From Hydrogenophaga sp. PBL-H3 (GTDB taxonomy: Bacteria; Pseudomonadota; Gammaproteobacteria; Burkholderiales; Burkholderiaceae_C): 64,000 bases of DNA. Under the pieces are notes generated by a model. That model was not told where the DNA came from. It saw only the letters and a program-made list of their open reading frames with translations, and did no database searches. A program made the translations under genes and the position numbers. Location of the stretch: NCBI RefSeq assembly GCF_010104355.1, contig NZ_CP044972.1:3596001-3660000 (forward strand). The letters are read 5' to 3'. Shown piece by piece: positions 1 to 10,460 of the stretch; the stretch's first letter is position 1; every line of letters begins with the position of its first letter.

Positions 1-335
1 TCGAGCGACCCAAGGGTGCCGCTGGAGTCGTAAGAAGAGCCGCTGCCATCCAGCCCGGCCGTGGCGTCAGACCACGACTTTTCGAAATCGCTGGCGCCGC
101 TCTGGACCGACTGCTCGACGTCGCGCGCAGCGCTGGTCACCGAGTCTTTCATTTTTTTGAGCTCTTCAAGCTCCATCGAGCGGCTCACTTCCGACTTCAC
201 GTCAGCCACATAGCGTTGCGCCTTGCCCAGCAAGGCACCGACCGTGCGCGCTACGCGCGGCAGCTTCTCAGGACCGATGACGATAAGTGCCACGGCCCCG
301 ATCAGGGCGAGTTTGGAAATGCCCAAATCAATCAT
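1..335 (-). CDS. tatB: Sec-independent translocase subunit TatB (partial, C-terminus outside window)
   Basis: TatB is a single-span membrane protein that works with TatC to receive folded proteins carrying twin-arginine signals. The visible part starts [21 protein letters not shown], a short N-terminal membrane helix. The TatB-type [12 protein letters not shown] hinge and amphipathic helix follow, then a charged region ([21 protein letters not shown]) and a Ser/Gly/Asp-rich tail. The gene runs off the left edge, so its 3' end is missing. It lies 94 bp downstream of tatA in the same orientation, the normal tatAB order, with tatC expected just outside the window. A Tat substrate, MsrP, is encoded at 38102-39118. 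Confidence 0.95.
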   Translation of the reverse strand, partial: MIDLGISKLALIGAVALIVIGPEKLPRVARTVGALLGKAQRYVADVKSEVSRSMELEELKKMKDSVTSAARDVEQSVQSGASDFEKSWSDATAGLDGSGSSYDSSGTLGSL

Positions 336-429
336 GTGTCGGCCATCCTGCGGGCAAGTTCGAGCTCTGGAAGAGCCTGGAGGTGGGCGCTCGGGCGGCG
401 AGTGGGGTCACCGCAGCGCTTGAGAGAGA

Positions 430-672
430 TCAGCTTTTTTGCTTGGCTTCGACGTCGATGGCGTTCTTGTCGGCACGGGTTTCCTGGGTGACCTGACCGG
501 CCGACGCCGACGCGGTGTCTGCAGGGCTTTGGCCGCCCTCTTTGATGCCGTCCTTGAAACCCTTGACGGCACCACCCAGATCAGAGCCGATGTTCTTGAG
601 CTTTTTGGTACCAAAAACCATCACCACGATGAGCAGCACGATGAGCCAGTGCCAGATAGAAAACGAACCCAT
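430..672 (-). CDS. tatA: Sec-independent translocase subunit TatA
   Basis: This 80-residue protein is the pore-forming subunit of the Tat translocase in the inner membrane. It has the usual TatA plan: a short N-terminal membrane helix (about residues 5-20, [15 protein letters not shown]), the [10 protein letters not shown] hinge, an amphipathic helix ([17 protein letters not shown]) and a polar disordered tail. It precedes tatB on the same strand. Upstream, between its start and the HIT gene (673-803), there is no gene. That gap holds a small GGCGCC-N9-GGCGCC hairpin near 771-788, without a T-run. Confidence 0.96.
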   Translation of the reverse strand: MGSFSIWHWLIVLLIVVMVFGTKKLKNIGSDLGGAVKGFKDGIKEGGQSPADTASASAGQVTQETRADKNAIDVEAKQKS

Positions 673-803
673 GGTTTACTCCAGATATTGAGGTGTAGCG
701 CAGTGCGCTGTGGGTGGGATTCTAAGCCCGCGCAGTAGTTCAAGCCTGGTGCGCGGCCAATTCCAGCTCGGCGCCATGCGGCGAGGCGCCAGAGGCAGAA
801 CGA

Positions 804-1166
804 TCAACCGCGCAACCAGGGTCTGGGGCCGCCCATCACGTGAACATGCAGGTGGTGAACCTCCTGCCCGCCTTCGGCGCCGGTATTGCACAGGATGCGA
901 AACCCCCCCTCGGGATACGGATTGCACCCCTGCTCCATGGCCAGCCTGGGCGCCAGCACCATCATCCGGCCCATGAGCCGCTCGTGCTCCGGCCCCAGCT
1001 GTGCCATCGACGCAATGTGCGCTTTGGGCACCAGCAGGAAGTGCACCGGTGCCCAGGGATGAATGTCGTGAAAAACGAAGAGGTCTTCGTCCTCGTACAC
1101 CTTCTTCGATGGAATCTGGCCGGCAATGATCTTGCAGAAGATGCAGTTGGGGTCGTGTGCGGTCAT
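804..1166 (-). CDS. hinT: HIT family purine nucleoside phosphoramidase (HinT-like)
   Basis: The 120-residue protein is a histidine triad hydrolase of the HinT branch, which cleaves AMP-lysine and related phosphoramidates in the cytoplasm. The N-terminal CIFCKIIAGQIPSKKVYED segment is typical, and the triad motif H-x-H-x-H is seen at H105, H107 and H109. The C-terminal GGPRPWLRG matches the family. Full family length. It sits at the 3' side of the his genes between the DUF4870-like gene and tatA, a common betaproteobacterial arrangement. The in vivo substrate cannot be told from sequence. Confidence 0.93.
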   Translation of the reverse strand: MTAHDPNCIFCKIIAGQIPSKKVYEDEDLFVFHDIHPWAPVHFLLVPKAHIASMAQLGPEHERLMGRMMVLAPRLAMEQGCNPYPEGGFRILCNTGAEGGQEVHHLHVHVMGGPRPWLRG

Positions 1167-1188
1167 GTCGGATGCGAATAGGACAGGT

Positions 1189-1578
1189 TCAGTCGGGCAT
1201 GGGCTGACTGGCGTTCATGCGCACCATGCCCTTGACGATGCGATAAAGGAACCAGATGGAGATGAGCCCCCAGGCGATCCAGCCGGGAACGAAGAAAAGC
1301 AGCCACAGCGGCATGGTCACCAGGTAGAGCACGGCAGCCCAGATCACGGTGCGGATGCGCCAGGAAAAATGACTGGCTTGCCAGGTGCCCTCGGCATCGC
1401 TCTTTTTCACCAGATCGATGACCAGCGCCACGATCAGCAAGGCCACGCCGGGCTGGGTGCCGGGCAACACCGCGCCCACGGCCACGATGAGGTGCAGGAT
1501 GTAGCTGACCCAACCCACCGTCTTGAGGGATTGAGCCCGTTCGTTGTCAACCGGTTCGACGTCGATGATGTCGCTCAT
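1189..1578 (-). CDS. small integral membrane protein, DUF4870-like
   Basis: A 129-residue protein of unknown function. After an acidic N-terminus (MSDIIDVEPVDNE) it has four likely membrane segments: about residues 20-40, 47-60, 80-98 and 98-118, including WAAVLYLVTMPLWLLFFVPG. The pattern resembles the DUF4870/YtxH-type small membrane proteins. I chose the start at 1578 because AAAGGA lies seven bases before that ATG, whereas the ATG at 1584 is only one base away from it. It follows hisE by 12 bp, so it is probably co-transcribed with hisIE, but nothing ties it to histidine synthesis. Confidence 0.75.
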   Translation of the reverse strand: MSDIIDVEPVDNERAQSLKTVGWVSYILHLIVAVGAVLPGTQPGVALLIVALVIDLVKKSDAEGTWQASHFSWRIRTVIWAAVLYLVTMPLWLLFFVPGWIAWGLISIWFLYRIVKGMVRMNASQPMPD

Positions 1579-1590
1579 GGTCATGTCCTT

Positions 1591-1971
1591 TCAGTGGGGG
1601 TCGGGCTCGGTGCCGGCTTCACGCGCCAGCACCTTGCGCATGGCCTTTTCCTCCAGACCGCTCAGACCCTCCCGGCGCACCAGCTCGGCCACCACATCGG
1701 CCGGACCCAGCTTGTAGTGAGCCAGCGCGATCATGCAGTGGAACCAGAGGTCTGCCGTTTCGTTCACCAGCCTCTGCGGGTCGCCGCCGTGGTCCAGGTC
1801 TTTGGCGGCCATAACGGCTTCGGTGGCTTCTTCGCCGATTTTCTTGAGGAAGCTGTCGGGGCCCTTGTGCAACAGGCGCGCGACGTAACTTTTTTCGGGG
1901 TCGCCGCCGTTGGCCGGCTTGCGGCTTTCGATCACGGCGGCCAGGCGCGCCAGGTCATCGGTGGGGTTCAT
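1591..1971 (-). CDS. hisE: phosphoribosyl-ATP pyrophosphatase HisE
   Basis: HisE performs the second step of histidine synthesis, hydrolysing phosphoribosyl-ATP to phosphoribosyl-AMP and pyrophosphate. The 126-residue all-alpha protein contains the MazG-type metal-binding pattern [16 protein letters not shown] followed by [14 protein letters not shown]. It is a stand-alone protein, not fused to HisI as in enterobacteria. It begins seven bases after the hisI stop. The open frame continues upstream, but the ATG at 1969-1971 ([10 protein letters not shown]) gives the normal family length. Confidence 0.96.
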   Translation of the reverse strand: MNPTDDLARLAAVIESRKPANGGDPEKSYVARLLHKGPDSFLKKIGEEATEAVMAAKDLDHGGDPQRLVNETADLWFHCMIALAHYKLGPADVVAELVRREGLSGLEEKAMRKVLAREAGTEPDPH

Positions 1972-1978
1972 CGTTGGC

Positions 1979-2368
1979 TCACTTGTAGATGGACTCGGGG
2001 TCTTTGAGCACGGGCTCGACCGCCTGCCACTGCCCGCCGTCCAGACGCTGAAAGAAGCAGCTGTGGCGGCCGGTGTGGCACGCGATGCCGGGCTCATGGC
2101 CGAGCTGGGTGACCTTGAGCAACACGACGTCGCTGTCGCAGTCGATGCGGATGTCGTGCACCGTCTGCACATGGCCCGACTCTTCTCCCTTGAACCAGAG
2201 CTTGTTGCGCGAGCGACTGAAGTACACCGCACGCCCAAGCTCGGCGGTCTTTTTCAGCGCCTCGCGGTTCATCCAGGCGAACATGAGCACATCGCCCGTG
2301 GCCGCCTCCTGCGCGATCACGGGCACAAGGCCCTGCGCGTCCCATTTCACTTCGTCCAACCAGTTCAT
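1979..2368 (-). CDS. hisI: phosphoribosyl-AMP cyclohydrolase HisI
   Basis: HisI opens the adenine ring of phosphoribosyl-AMP, the third step of histidine synthesis. The 129-residue protein has the metal-binding DCDSD motif (residues 76-80) and the zinc-site segment ACHTGRHSC (96-104). [19 protein letters not shown] is the phosphate-binding signature. It is the monofunctional form. It is cut off from hisF by a gene on the opposite strand (2505-2999), so hisIE needs either its own promoter in 2369-2504 or read-through across that antisense gene. Confidence 0.97.
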   Translation of the reverse strand: MNWLDEVKWDAQGLVPVIAQEAATGDVLMFAWMNREALKKTAELGRAVYFSRSRNKLWFKGEESGHVQTVHDIRIDCDSDVVLLKVTQLGHEPGIACHTGRHSCFFQRLDGGQWQAVEPVLKDPESIYK

Positions 2369-2504
2369 CCAACGAATCTACCATGGGCATTTGCACGACT
2401 GCGCGGCGGTCCGGGCAAAGCCGCTAGGATGAAGGCGGTTCTGACAAGACCGATGCCCCCGCCCGATCACTTGCCACCGCGCAACAACGCGCACAGGACC
2501 CGCC

Positions 2505-2999
2505 ATGAAAATCCGTACCCTGCTACTCATCCTGTTCATCCTGCTGGTTGCAGGTTTCGTGGCCCTCAACTTCGCCCAGATTCTGCAACCTACCGCGCTG
2601 AATTTCGGACTCACCGAAGTGCAGGCGCCGCTGGGCCTGGTGCTTCTGAGCATGCTCGTGCTGGTCTTGGTGGTGTTTCTTGCCGCGCTGGTCTACCAGC
2701 AGACCACGCACATGATGGAGGTGCGTCGCGTCACCCGCGAAGCCTCCGAGCAGCGCACCCTGGCTGACAAGGCGGAGGCGTCGCGCTTCACCGAGTTGCG
2801 CACTTTCCTGCAGGCCGAGATGCAGGCCACAGCGGCGCGTGAAATCGAACTGGCCGAAAAGCTGCACCAGAAGGTGGACCGTCTGCAGGTCGCCATGACC
2901 GAGGTGATCGAGCAGAACAGCAACGGCTTGAGTGCGAGCCTGGGCGAACTGGAAGACCGCCTGGAGCGACAGTTTCAGCCGCGCGAGGACCGCAGCTGA
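2505..2999 (+). CDS. LapA-like (DUF1049-like) membrane protein with coiled coil
   Basis: A 164-residue protein with two N-terminal membrane helices (about 5-22 and 44-66), separated by a short loop with the LNFGLTEVQAPL pattern seen in LapA/YciS proteins. A long charged, probably coiled-coil cytoplasmic region follows (about 70-155). LapA helps the heat-shock protein LapB in controlling LPS synthesis, but this protein is longer than LapA (about 100 residues) and no lapB is adjacent, so the function is uncertain. It runs against the his genes: its stop is seven bases from the hisF stop (convergent), and its start is divergent from hisI. Confidence 0.7.
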   Translation: MKIRTLLLILFILLVAGFVALNFAQILQPTALNFGLTEVQAPLGLVLLSMLVLVLVVFLAALVYQQTTHMMEVRRVTREASEQRTLADKAEASRFTELRTFLQAEMQATAAREIELAEKLHQKVDRLQVAMTEVIEQNSNGLSASLGELEDRLERQFQPREDRS

Positions 3000-3006
3000 G
3001 GTCGGT

Positions 3007-3786
<780 letters not shown>

Positions 3787-3794
3787 GGAATCGG

Positions 3795-4535
3795 TCAGCC
3801 GTTGAGGTCGTCAGCGAGTTGCTGCGCGGCCTCGAAGTCGAGGTCACCGCTGTAGATCGAGCGACCACAGATCACGCCTTCGACGCCTTCGTCTTCCACC
3901 GCGCACAGCGCGCGGATGTCTTCCAGGTTGGACAGGCCGCCCGAAGCGATGACGGGAATCGACAACGCCTGCGCCAACTTGACCGTGGCTTCGATGTTGA
4001 TGCCCGAGAGCATGCCGTCGCGGCCGATGTCGGTGTAGATGATGCCTTCGACGCCGTAGTCCTCGAACTTCTTGCCCAGGTCGACCACCTCGTGGCCGGT
4101 GAGCTTGCTCCAGCCATCGGTGGCAACCTTGCCGTCCTTGGCATCGAGGCCCACGATGATATGGCCGCCGAACGCGGTGCAGGCGTCTTGCAGGAAGCCC
4201 GGGTTCTTGACCGCAGCAGTCCCGATGATCACGTAGCGCAGGCCGGCGTCGAGGTAGCGTTCGATGGTGTCGAGGTCACGGATGCCGCCACCGAGCTGCA
4301 CATCCACCTCGGAGCCCACCTCTTTGAGGATGGCGCGAATGGCCTGCTCGTTTTTCGGCTTGCCGGCGAAGGCGCCATTGAGGTCCACCAGGTGCACGCG
4401 GCGCGCGCCCTTGTCGACCCAGCTGCGGGCAATGGCCGCCGGGTCTTCGCCGAACACGGTGGATTGGTCCATGTCGCCCTGTTTGAGGCGAACGCACTGG
4501 CCGTCTTTCAGATCAATGGCAGGAATCAGCAGCAT
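3795..4535 (-). CDS. hisA: phosphoribosylformimino-5-aminoimidazole carboxamide ribotide isomerase HisA
   Basis: HisA isomerises ProFAR to PRFAR by an Amadori rearrangement. The 246-residue (beta/alpha)8 barrel starts [20 protein letters not shown], with catalytic Asp8. The second acid is in [10 protein letters not shown] near residue 128, and the GGGIR and ASGGLSN phosphate loops are visible. The gap to the hisH stop upstream is 18 bp. Length and motifs are fully normal. Confidence 0.98.
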   Translation of the reverse strand: MLLIPAIDLKDGQCVRLKQGDMDQSTVFGEDPAAIARSWVDKGARRVHLVDLNGAFAGKPKNEQAIRAILKEVGSEVDVQLGGGIRDLDTIERYLDAGLRYVIIGTAAVKNPGFLQDACTAFGGHIIVGLDAKDGKVATDGWSKLTGHEVVDLGKKFEDYGVEGIIYTDIGRDGMLSGINIEATVKLAQALSIPVIASGGLSNLEDIRALCAVEDEGVEGVICGRSIYSGDLDFEAAQQLADDLNG

Positions 4536-4553
4536 GATGGTGTGGTGAAAGGC

Positions 4554-5213
4554 CTAGGGGTTCCAGGAGAGGAAGTTGCGGTAGAGCGCCAGCCCCTGGT
4601 CGGCGCTTTTTTCAGGGTGAAACTGGGTGGCGAAGATGTTGTCGCGGGCAATCGCGGCGGCGAAGCGGCCGCCATAGTCGGCCTCGCCAACGCAGTGCAC
4701 AGCCTGGGCAGGGCGAGCATAGAAGCTGTGCACGAAATAGAAATAAGAGCCATCCCGGATGCCGGCCCACAGCGGGTGCACCGGACGACCGAGGTCGTGA
4801 AACACCGGATTCCAGCCCATCTGCGGCACCTTGAAACGACTGCCATCGGCCTGCAGACGACCTTCGAGCCGAAAACGCACGACCTCGCCTGGAATCAGGC
4901 CCAGTCCGTCAGTCGGGCCTTCTTCGCTGCGGTCCAGCAGCATCTGCATGCCCACGCACACACCGAACAGCGGCTTGTTGGCGGCGGCGTGCAGCACGGC
5001 GTCTTTCAAGCCGGAGGCGGCAAGCTCGTTCATGCAGTCGGCCATGTGGCCCTGACCGGGCAGCACCACGCGGTCGGCGTCCAGCACGTCTTGCGCGTTG
5101 GACGTGACCAGCACGTCCACGTCTTTGGCACGCGCAACGTGTTGCACGGCCTGCGACACGGAGCGCAGGTTGCCACTGCCGTAGTCCACCACGGCGACTG
5201 TCTTGCGTTTCAT
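4554..5213 (-). CDS. hisH: imidazole glycerol phosphate synthase glutaminase subunit HisH
   Basis: HisH is the class I glutamine amidotransferase that releases ammonia for HisF. The triad is visible: nucleophile Cys86 in GVCVGMQML, His199 and Glu201 in ATQFHPEKS. The N-terminal [12 protein letters not shown] is typical. 219 residues, normal length. It lies between hisB (13 bp upstream) and hisA. Confidence 0.98.
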   Translation of the reverse strand: MKRKTVAVVDYGSGNLRSVSQAVQHVARAKDVDVLVTSNAQDVLDADRVVLPGQGHMADCMNELAASGLKDAVLHAAANKPLFGVCVGMQMLLDRSEEGPTDGLGLIPGEVVRFRLEGRLQADGSRFKVPQMGWNPVFHDLGRPVHPLWAGIRDGSYFYFVHSFYARPAQAVHCVGEADYGGRFAAAIARDNIFATQFHPEKSADQGLALYRNFLSWNP

Positions 5214-5226
5214 GGCCGGGAAGGGG

Positions 5227-5856
5227 TTACAGCGAACCTTTGGTCGAGGGAATCACGTCGCCCATGCGCGGGTCCCGCTCCAGCGCCATGCGCACGGCGC
5301 GGGCAAAGGCCTTGAACACGGTTTCGGCTTGGTGATGGGCGTTTTCGCCGTGCAGGTTGTCGATGTGCAGCGTGACACCCGCGTGGTTGACGAAGCCCTG
5401 GAAGAATTCGAAAGCGAGCTGGGTATCGAAGCCGCCGACCATGCCGCTCTTGAACGGCACGCGCATGTGCAAGCCGGGGCGGCCTGAAAAATCGATGACG
5501 ACGCGCGACAACGCTTCGTCCAGGGGCACGTAGGCATGGCCGTAGCGGCGAATGCCCTTCTTGTCACCCACGGCCTGCGCAAAGGCCTGGCCGAGCGTGA
5601 TCCCCACGTCTTCCACGGTGTGGTGACCATCGATGTGCAGGTCACCCTTGGCCTGGATGTCAAGGTCGATCAACCCGTGGCGGGCGATCTGGTCGAGCAT
5701 GTGGTCGAAAAATCCGATGCCGGTGGACAGGCTGGCCGCGCCCGTGCCGTCGAGGTTGACGCGCACGCCGATCTGCGTCTCGGACGTGTTGCGCTGCACG
5801 AACGCCACGCGCTCAAAGGCGCCAGCGGGGGCGGATGCGGAAGGCGTGGAAGTCAT
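5227..5856 (-). CDS. hisB: imidazoleglycerol-phosphate dehydratase HisB (monofunctional)
   Basis: This 209-residue enzyme dehydrates IGP to imidazole acetol phosphate. It carries the two Mn-binding HHxxE-type motifs ([10 protein letters not shown] and [12 protein letters not shown]) and the FFDHMLDQ segment. There is no HAD-type histidinol-phosphatase domain, unlike bifunctional enterobacterial HisB, so histidinol phosphate must be dephosphorylated by a protein encoded outside this window. The start overlaps the hisC stop by four bases. Confidence 0.97.
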   Translation of the reverse strand: MTSTPSASAPAGAFERVAFVQRNTSETQIGVRVNLDGTGAASLSTGIGFFDHMLDQIARHGLIDLDIQAKGDLHIDGHHTVEDVGITLGQAFAQAVGDKKGIRRYGHAYVPLDEALSRVVIDFSGRPGLHMRVPFKSGMVGGFDTQLAFEFFQGFVNHAGVTLHIDNLHGENAHHQAETVFKAFARAVRMALERDPRMGDVIPSTKGSL

Positions 5857-6941
5857 AGAGGGGTTTGAAGGGCGCGGATCAGCAAGGCATTTTCCGACGG
5901 TGTACCCACCGTCAGCCGCAGACAGTGCGTCAGCAGTGAATGCATTTTAGAAACATTCTTCACCAGAATGCCCTGGGCCTTGAGGCTGTCAAAACAACGT
6001 TGCGCATCGGGCACACGCACCAGCACCATGTTGGCCTCGCTGGGGAACGGCTGGAAACCCGGTAGGCGGCGCAGCGCGTCGATCAACATGGCGCGCTGTT
6101 CGCAGATCTGAGCGGCCTGCTTCGCGAACACCTCGGCGTGTTCCAGCGCGAACAACGCGCATTCGGCGTTGAGCACGCTCACGTTGTAGGGCGGGCGCAG
6201 CTTTTCGATCTCTTGCACCAGCGCCTGGGGCCCCAGCATGTAGCCCAGGCGCACGCCGGCCAGGCCGAACTTGGAGAGCGTGCGCATGAGCAGCACGTTG
6301 GCATTGGCCGCCGGATGGGCGCGAATCTCGTCGAGCCAGCTGCGGCTGGAAAAAGGCTGGTAGGCCTCGTCCATCACCACCAGGCCACCGAAGCTGGCGG
6401 CTTCAGCGATCAGGCGGCGGATCGTGTCCGCACTCCACAGGTTGGCCGTGGGGTTGTTGGGGTAGGCGATGTAGGTGATGGCGGGCCTGTGCTCGCGCAT
6501 CGCGCTCAGCATGGCGTCCCCGTCCAGCTCGAAATCGGCGGTGAGCGGCACGCCGACGAACTTCAGACCCTGCAGCTGCGCGCTCATGGCGTACATCACA
6601 AATCCGGGCAGCGGAGCCAGCACGGTGGCGCCCGGCAGGTCGCAGGCCAGGGTCAGCAGCGAGATGAGTTCGTCCGAACCGTTGCCCAGCATCAGGCTGC
6701 AACCGGCGGGCAGGTCTACGTAGCGGGCCAGAGCGGCCTTGAGGTCATCAACGCGCGGACCGGGGTAACGGTTCACGGCAACGGCACCCAGGCGCGCGCC
6801 GAGTGCGGCCTGCAAGTCGGGTGGCAGCGCATACGGGTTCTCCATCGCGTCGAGCTTGACCATGCCGGTGGCATCCTGCACGGCGTAGGCGTGCATGGTC
6901 TGCACGTCCTGGCGGATCATGTTCAGCGGATTGGCGCTCAT
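5853..6941 (-). CDS. hisC: histidinol-phosphate aminotransferase HisC
   Basis: HisC is a PLP enzyme that transaminates imidazole acetol phosphate with glutamate. The 362-residue fold-type I protein shows the Schiff-base lysine in [15 protein letters not shown], the YPNNPTAN segment, and [10 protein letters not shown]. It overlaps hisD upstream and hisB downstream by four bases each (ATGA), which suggests translational coupling. Family length is normal. Confidence 0.97.
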   Translation of the reverse strand: MSANPLNMIRQDVQTMHAYAVQDATGMVKLDAMENPYALPPDLQAALGARLGAVAVNRYPGPRVDDLKAALARYVDLPAGCSLMLGNGSDELISLLTLACDLPGATVLAPLPGFVMYAMSAQLQGLKFVGVPLTADFELDGDAMLSAMREHRPAITYIAYPNNPTANLWSADTIRRLIAEAASFGGLVVMDEAYQPFSSRSWLDEIRAHPAANANVLLMRTLSKFGLAGVRLGYMLGPQALVQEIEKLRPPYNVSVLNAECALFALEHAEVFAKQAAQICEQRAMLIDALRRLPGFQPFPSEANMVLVRVPDAQRCFDSLKAQGILVKNVSKMHSLLTHCLRLTVGTPSENALLIRALQTPL

Positions 6942-8281
6942 GCGGCACCCCGCATGGGCGGTACCTCATCCAGCCGCAGTTCGGCCGCCCGGGCGTGCGC
7001 CTGGAGACCTTCGCCGTAGGCCAGCTCTGCAGCGATCAGGCCCAGGCTCTGTGCACCGGTCTGGCTCACCTCGATCAGGCTGCTGCGTTTCTGGAAGTCG
7101 TACACGCCCAGCGGTGAGGAAAAGCGCGCCGTGCCACTGGTGGGCAACACGTGGTTGGGACCAGCGCAGTAGTCGCCCAGGCTTTCGCTGGTGTAAGCGC
7201 CCAGGAAGATGGCGCCGGCGTGCTTGAGCAGCGGCTCCCAGCGGTGCGGCTCGCTGCTGGAGACCTCCAGGTGCTCGGGCGCAATGCGGTTGCTGATCGA
7301 ACAGGCCTCTTCCATGCTGCGGGTGTGGATCAGCGCGCCCCGGTCGTTCAGGCTCTTGGCGATGATGGTCGCACGCGGCATGGTGGGCAAAAGGCGGTCA
7401 ATAGCGGCCTGCACCTCGTCGATGTAGGCGCCGTCTGGGCACAGCAGGATGCTTTGCGCCAGTTCGTCGTGCTCGGCCTGGCTGAACAGGTCCATGGCCA
7501 CCCACTCGGCGGGTGTGCTGCCATCCGCGAGTACCAGGATTTCGCTCGGGCCCGCGATCATGTCGATGCCCACGGTGCCGAACACGCGCTTCTTGGCGCT
7601 GGCCACATACGCGTTGCCCGGTCCGGTGATCTTGTCGACCTTGGGCACGGTGGCCGTCCCGAAGGCCAGCGCGGCCACGGCCTGCGCACCGCCGATGGTG
7701 AAGGCGCGCGAGACGCCCGCCACGTAGGCGGCGGCCAGCACCAACGGGTTCTTTTCGCCGCGCGGGGTGGGCACCACCATGATGATCTCGGCCACGCCAG
7801 CCACATGGGCAGGAATCGCATTCATCAACACGCTGGACGGGTAGGCCGCCTTGCCACCAGGCACATAGATGCCCACGCGGTCCAGCGGCGTGACCTTCTG
7901 GCCGAGCAGCGTGCCGTCTTCGTCGCGGTAACTCCAGCTCTCGCCGCCCGCTTTTTTCTGCGCCTCGTGGTAGCTGCGCACCCGGCGGGCCGCCGCCTGC
8001 AGGGCTGCTCGCTGCGCGTCGGGCAAGCCGTCGAACGCTGCCTTCAATTCGCTCTGGGTGAGTTCCAGGGCGCTCAGGCTGGACACATCCAGCCCGTCGA
8101 AGCGCGCTGTGTATTCCAGCACCGCCGTGTCGCCGCGCGACTTCACGTCTTCCAGGATGCTGGCCACGCGCTCCTCGATCGCGCCGTCGGTCTCGGCCGA
8201 CCAATGCAGCCGGGCTGCGAACTGCGCCTCAAAGCCAGCGGCGGCGGTGGACAGGCGAGCGGGACAGGCGGTGAAGGTCAT
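6938..8281 (-). CDS. hisD: histidinol dehydrogenase HisD
   Basis: HisD is the zinc-dependent NAD enzyme that oxidises L-histidinol to histidine in two steps. The 447-residue protein contains the family signature [15 protein letters not shown], the zinc/catalytic segment [13 protein letters not shown], and [16 protein letters not shown] start it at the ATG overlapping the hisG stop ([10 protein letters not shown]). An in-frame extension reaches to 8653 but has no family similarity and overlaps hisG. Overlaps of four bases on both sides keep it in the his run. Confidence 0.97.
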   Translation of the reverse strand: MTFTACPARLSTAAAGFEAQFAARLHWSAETDGAIEERVASILEDVKSRGDTAVLEYTARFDGLDVSSLSALELTQSELKAAFDGLPDAQRAALQAAARRVRSYHEAQKKAGGESWSYRDEDGTLLGQKVTPLDRVGIYVPGGKAAYPSSVLMNAIPAHVAGVAEIIMVVPTPRGEKNPLVLAAAYVAGVSRAFTIGGAQAVAALAFGTATVPKVDKITGPGNAYVASAKKRVFGTVGIDMIAGPSEILVLADGSTPAEWVAMDLFSQAEHDELAQSILLCPDGAYIDEVQAAIDRLLPTMPRATIIAKSLNDRGALIHTRSMEEACSISNRIAPEHLEVSSSEPHRWEPLLKHAGAIFLGAYTSESLGDYCAGPNHVLPTSGTARFSSPLGVYDFQKRSSLIEVSQTGAQSLGLIAAELAYGEGLQAHARAAELRLDEVPPMRGAA

Positions 8282-8928
8282 GCGGGCGTGCCTTGTTCGA
8301 TGGCTTGCGCAAAGGCGTTGATGATGGGGCGGATGGCGGCTTGCTTGAGCTTGAGCGAGGCCTGGTTGACCACCAGGCGCGCGCTGATGTCCATGATGCG
8401 TTCGACCTCGACGAGGTGGTTGGCCTTGAGCGTGTTGCCGGTGGACACCAGGTCGACGATGGCGTCGGCCAGGCCGGTCAGCGGGGCGAGCTCCATGCTG
8501 CCGTAGAGCTTGATCAGGTCCACGTGCACGCCCTTGGTGGCGAAGAACTCGCGCGCGATGTGCGTGTACTTGGTGGCGACCTTCAGGCGCGAGCCTTGGC
8601 GCACCGCCGAGGCGTAGTCGAAGTCGGCGCGCACGGCCACGCTCACACGGCAACGGGAGATGTTCAGGTCCAGCGGCTGGTACAAGCCCTGGCCACCGTG
8701 CTCGATCAGTGTGTCCTTGCCGGTCACACCCAGATCGGCGCCACCGTGTTCGACGTAGGTCGGCACGTCGCTGGCGCGCACCAGCACCACACGCACCTGC
8801 GGATTGCTCGTTTCAAGAATCAGCTTGCGCGATTTTTCGGGATCTTCCAGCACCTCGATGCCAGCGGCCTTGAGCAGCGGCAGGGTCTCGTCGAAGATGC
8901 GGCCTTTGGAGAGGGCAAGAGTAATCAT
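8278..8928 (-). CDS. hisG: ATP phosphoribosyltransferase HisG, short form
   Basis: HisG makes phosphoribosyl-ATP from ATP and PRPP, the committed step of histidine synthesis. At 216 residues this is the short form, which lacks the C-terminal regulatory domain and requires the HisRS-like partner HisZ for activity and histidine feedback. The family signature is seen in [18 protein letters not shown] and in the PRPP-binding [16 protein letters not shown]. No hisZ is in the window. It overlaps murA upstream and hisD downstream by four bases each. Confidence 0.97.
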   Translation of the reverse strand: MITLALSKGRIFDETLPLLKAAGIEVLEDPEKSRKLILETSNPQVRVVLVRASDVPTYVEHGGADLGVTGKDTLIEHGGQGLYQPLDLNISRCRVSVAVRADFDYASAVRQGSRLKVATKYTHIAREFFATKGVHVDLIKLYGSMELAPLTGLADAIVDLVSTGNTLKANHLVEVERIMDISARLVVNQASLKLKQAAIRPIINAFAQAIEQGTPA

Positions 8929-10205
8929 TTGATGCGTTCGATGTCGGCGCCGATGCCGCGCAATTTCTCTTCCATCTGGTCATAGCCCCGGTCCAGGTGG
9001 TAGATGCGGTCGACGATGGTTTCGCCCTCGGCCACCAGGCCGGCAATCACCAGACTGGCCGAGGCCCGCAGGTCGGTGGCCATGACGGCGGCGCCCGACA
9101 GCCGCGAGATGCCCTCGACCACCGCCACCTTGCCATCGGTCTGGATGCGCGCGCCCAGGCGCACCAGCTCGTTGACGTGCATGAAGCGGTTTTCAAAGAT
9201 TGTTTCGGTGACCTTGCTCGTGCCTTCGGCAATGCAGTTGAGCACCATGAACTGGGCCTGCATGTCGGTGGGGAAGCCCGGGTACTCGGTGGTGCGGAAA
9301 CTCTGGGCTTTCATGCGGCCCGAGGCGCGCACGCGGATGAAATCGCCACCGGCGTCCTTGCCCGCTTCGATCTTGGCGCCGGCCTCCAGCAACTTGTCGA
9401 TCACGGCGTCGAGGTGGTCGGCGCGGCCGTGGCGCAGCACCACCTCCCCCCCGGTGGCGGCCACCGCACACAGGAAGGTGCCGGCCTCGATGCGGTCGGC
9501 CACCACCTGGTGGTTGCAGCCGTGCAGGCGCTCCACGCCCTGGATGTGGATGCGGCTGGTGCCGTGGCCTTCGATCTTCGCGCCCATGGCAATCAACATC
9601 TCCGCCAGGTCGCCGATCTCGGGCTCCTGCGCGGCGTTCTCCAGCAGGGTCTCGCCCTCGGCCAGCGCGGCGGCCATCAGGAAGTTCTCGGTGCCGGTGA
9701 CGGTCACCATGTCGGTGGCAATGCGCGCGCCGCGCAGGCGCGTCTTGCCAGCCGGCAGCTTGGCGACCATGTAGCCGTGTTCGACCACGATCTCGGCGCC
9801 CATGGCCTGCATGCCCTTGATGTGCTGGTCCACCGGGCGCGAGCCGATGGCACAGCCACCGGGCAGGGACACGCGGGCATGGCCGAAACGCGCCAGCAGC
9901 GGCCCGAGCACCAGCACCGAGGCGCGCATGGTCTTGACGAGCTCATACGGCGCTTCGGCCTTGATGGGGTCGGCCGCCCGCAGCGTGATGCCACCGCGAT
10001 CACCATGGGTCTGTGTCTGCACGCCCATGTTGTCGAGCAGCTGGCGCATGGTGGCCACGTCGCGCAGGCGCGGCACGTTGGTGAGCGTGACGGGGTCGGC
10101 AGTGAGCAGCGAGGCGCACAGCTCTGGCAGCGCGGCGTTCTTGGCGCCGGAGATGAGCACTTCGCCTTGCAGCGTGCGCCCACCCGTGATTCGGAGTTTG
10201 TCCAT
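8925..10205 (-). CDS. murA: UDP-N-acetylglucosamine 1-carboxyvinyltransferase MurA
   Basis: MurA transfers enolpyruvate from PEP to UDP-GlcNAc, the first committed step of peptidoglycan synthesis and the fosfomycin target. The 426-residue protein begins MDKLRITGG and has Lys22/Asn23 ([10 protein letters not shown]). The fosfomycin-reactive cysteine is present at Cys118 in [15 protein letters not shown], so no intrinsic resistance substitution is seen. An in-frame start 11 codons upstream is possible but lacks family support. Its bolA/ibaG neighbour upstream matches the order in many proteobacteria. Confidence 0.98.
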   Translation of the reverse strand: MDKLRITGGRTLQGEVLISGAKNAALPELCASLLTADPVTLTNVPRLRDVATMRQLLDNMGVQTQTHGDRGGITLRAADPIKAEAPYELVKTMRASVLVLGPLLARFGHARVSLPGGCAIGSRPVDQHIKGMQAMGAEIVVEHGYMVAKLPAGKTRLRGARIATDMVTVTGTENFLMAAALAEGETLLENAAQEPEIGDLAEMLIAMGAKIEGHGTSRIHIQGVERLHGCNHQVVADRIEAGTFLCAVAATGGEVVLRHGRADHLDAVIDKLLEAGAKIEAGKDAGGDFIRVRASGRMKAQSFRTTEYPGFPTDMQAQFMVLNCIAEGTSKVTETIFENRFMHVNELVRLGARIQTDGKVAVVEGISRLSGAAVMATDLRASASLVIAGLVAEGETIVDRIYHLDRGYDQMEEKLRGIGADIERIK

Positions 10206-10219
10206 GCCTGGCGATCGGT

Positions 10220-10459
10220 TCAGGGTTGGGCCGCCCATTCGGCGGGGGTGTAGGTCTTCATCGACAAGGCGTGCACCTCGTCGGTCTGGATGCGCCCACC
10301 CAGCGTGCCGTAAACGGCCTGGTGGCGCTTGATCAGACGCAGACCTTCAAAGGCAGGCGACACGATCACTGCAGCCCAATGGCGGCCATCCCCGGTGACT
10401 TCGAGGTGTTCGCACGGCAAGCCGGCGGCGATGAGGGTCTGCAGTTGTTCAGCGGTCAT
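10220..10459 (-). CDS. ibaG: BolA family protein (IbaG-like)
   Basis: A 79-residue BolA-type protein, probably a partner of monothiol glutaredoxins in Fe-S or iron handling, as IbaG is in E. coli. It shows the BolA core [31 protein letters not shown] followed by [15 protein letters not shown]. Its place directly upstream of murA is the same as ibaG in E. coli. A single base separates it from the yadH stop. Confidence 0.92.
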   Translation of the reverse strand: MTAEQLQTLIAAGLPCEHLEVTGDGRHWAAVIVSPAFEGLRLIKRHQAVYGTLGGRIQTDEVHALSMKTYTPAEWAAQP

Positions 10460-10460
10460 G

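Noticed and set aside
3819..5315. A 498-codon plus-strand frame opposite hisA/hisH
   Set aside because: Antisense shadow crossing two well-supported his genes and their spacer.
8282..8653. A long N-terminal extension of HisD
   Set aside because: The in-frame extension overlaps hisG fully and has no similarity to HisD; the ATG overlapping the hisG stop gives the normal length.
8997..10253. A 418-codon plus-strand frame opposite murA
   Set aside because: Antisense shadow; murA has all catalytic residues and normal length.
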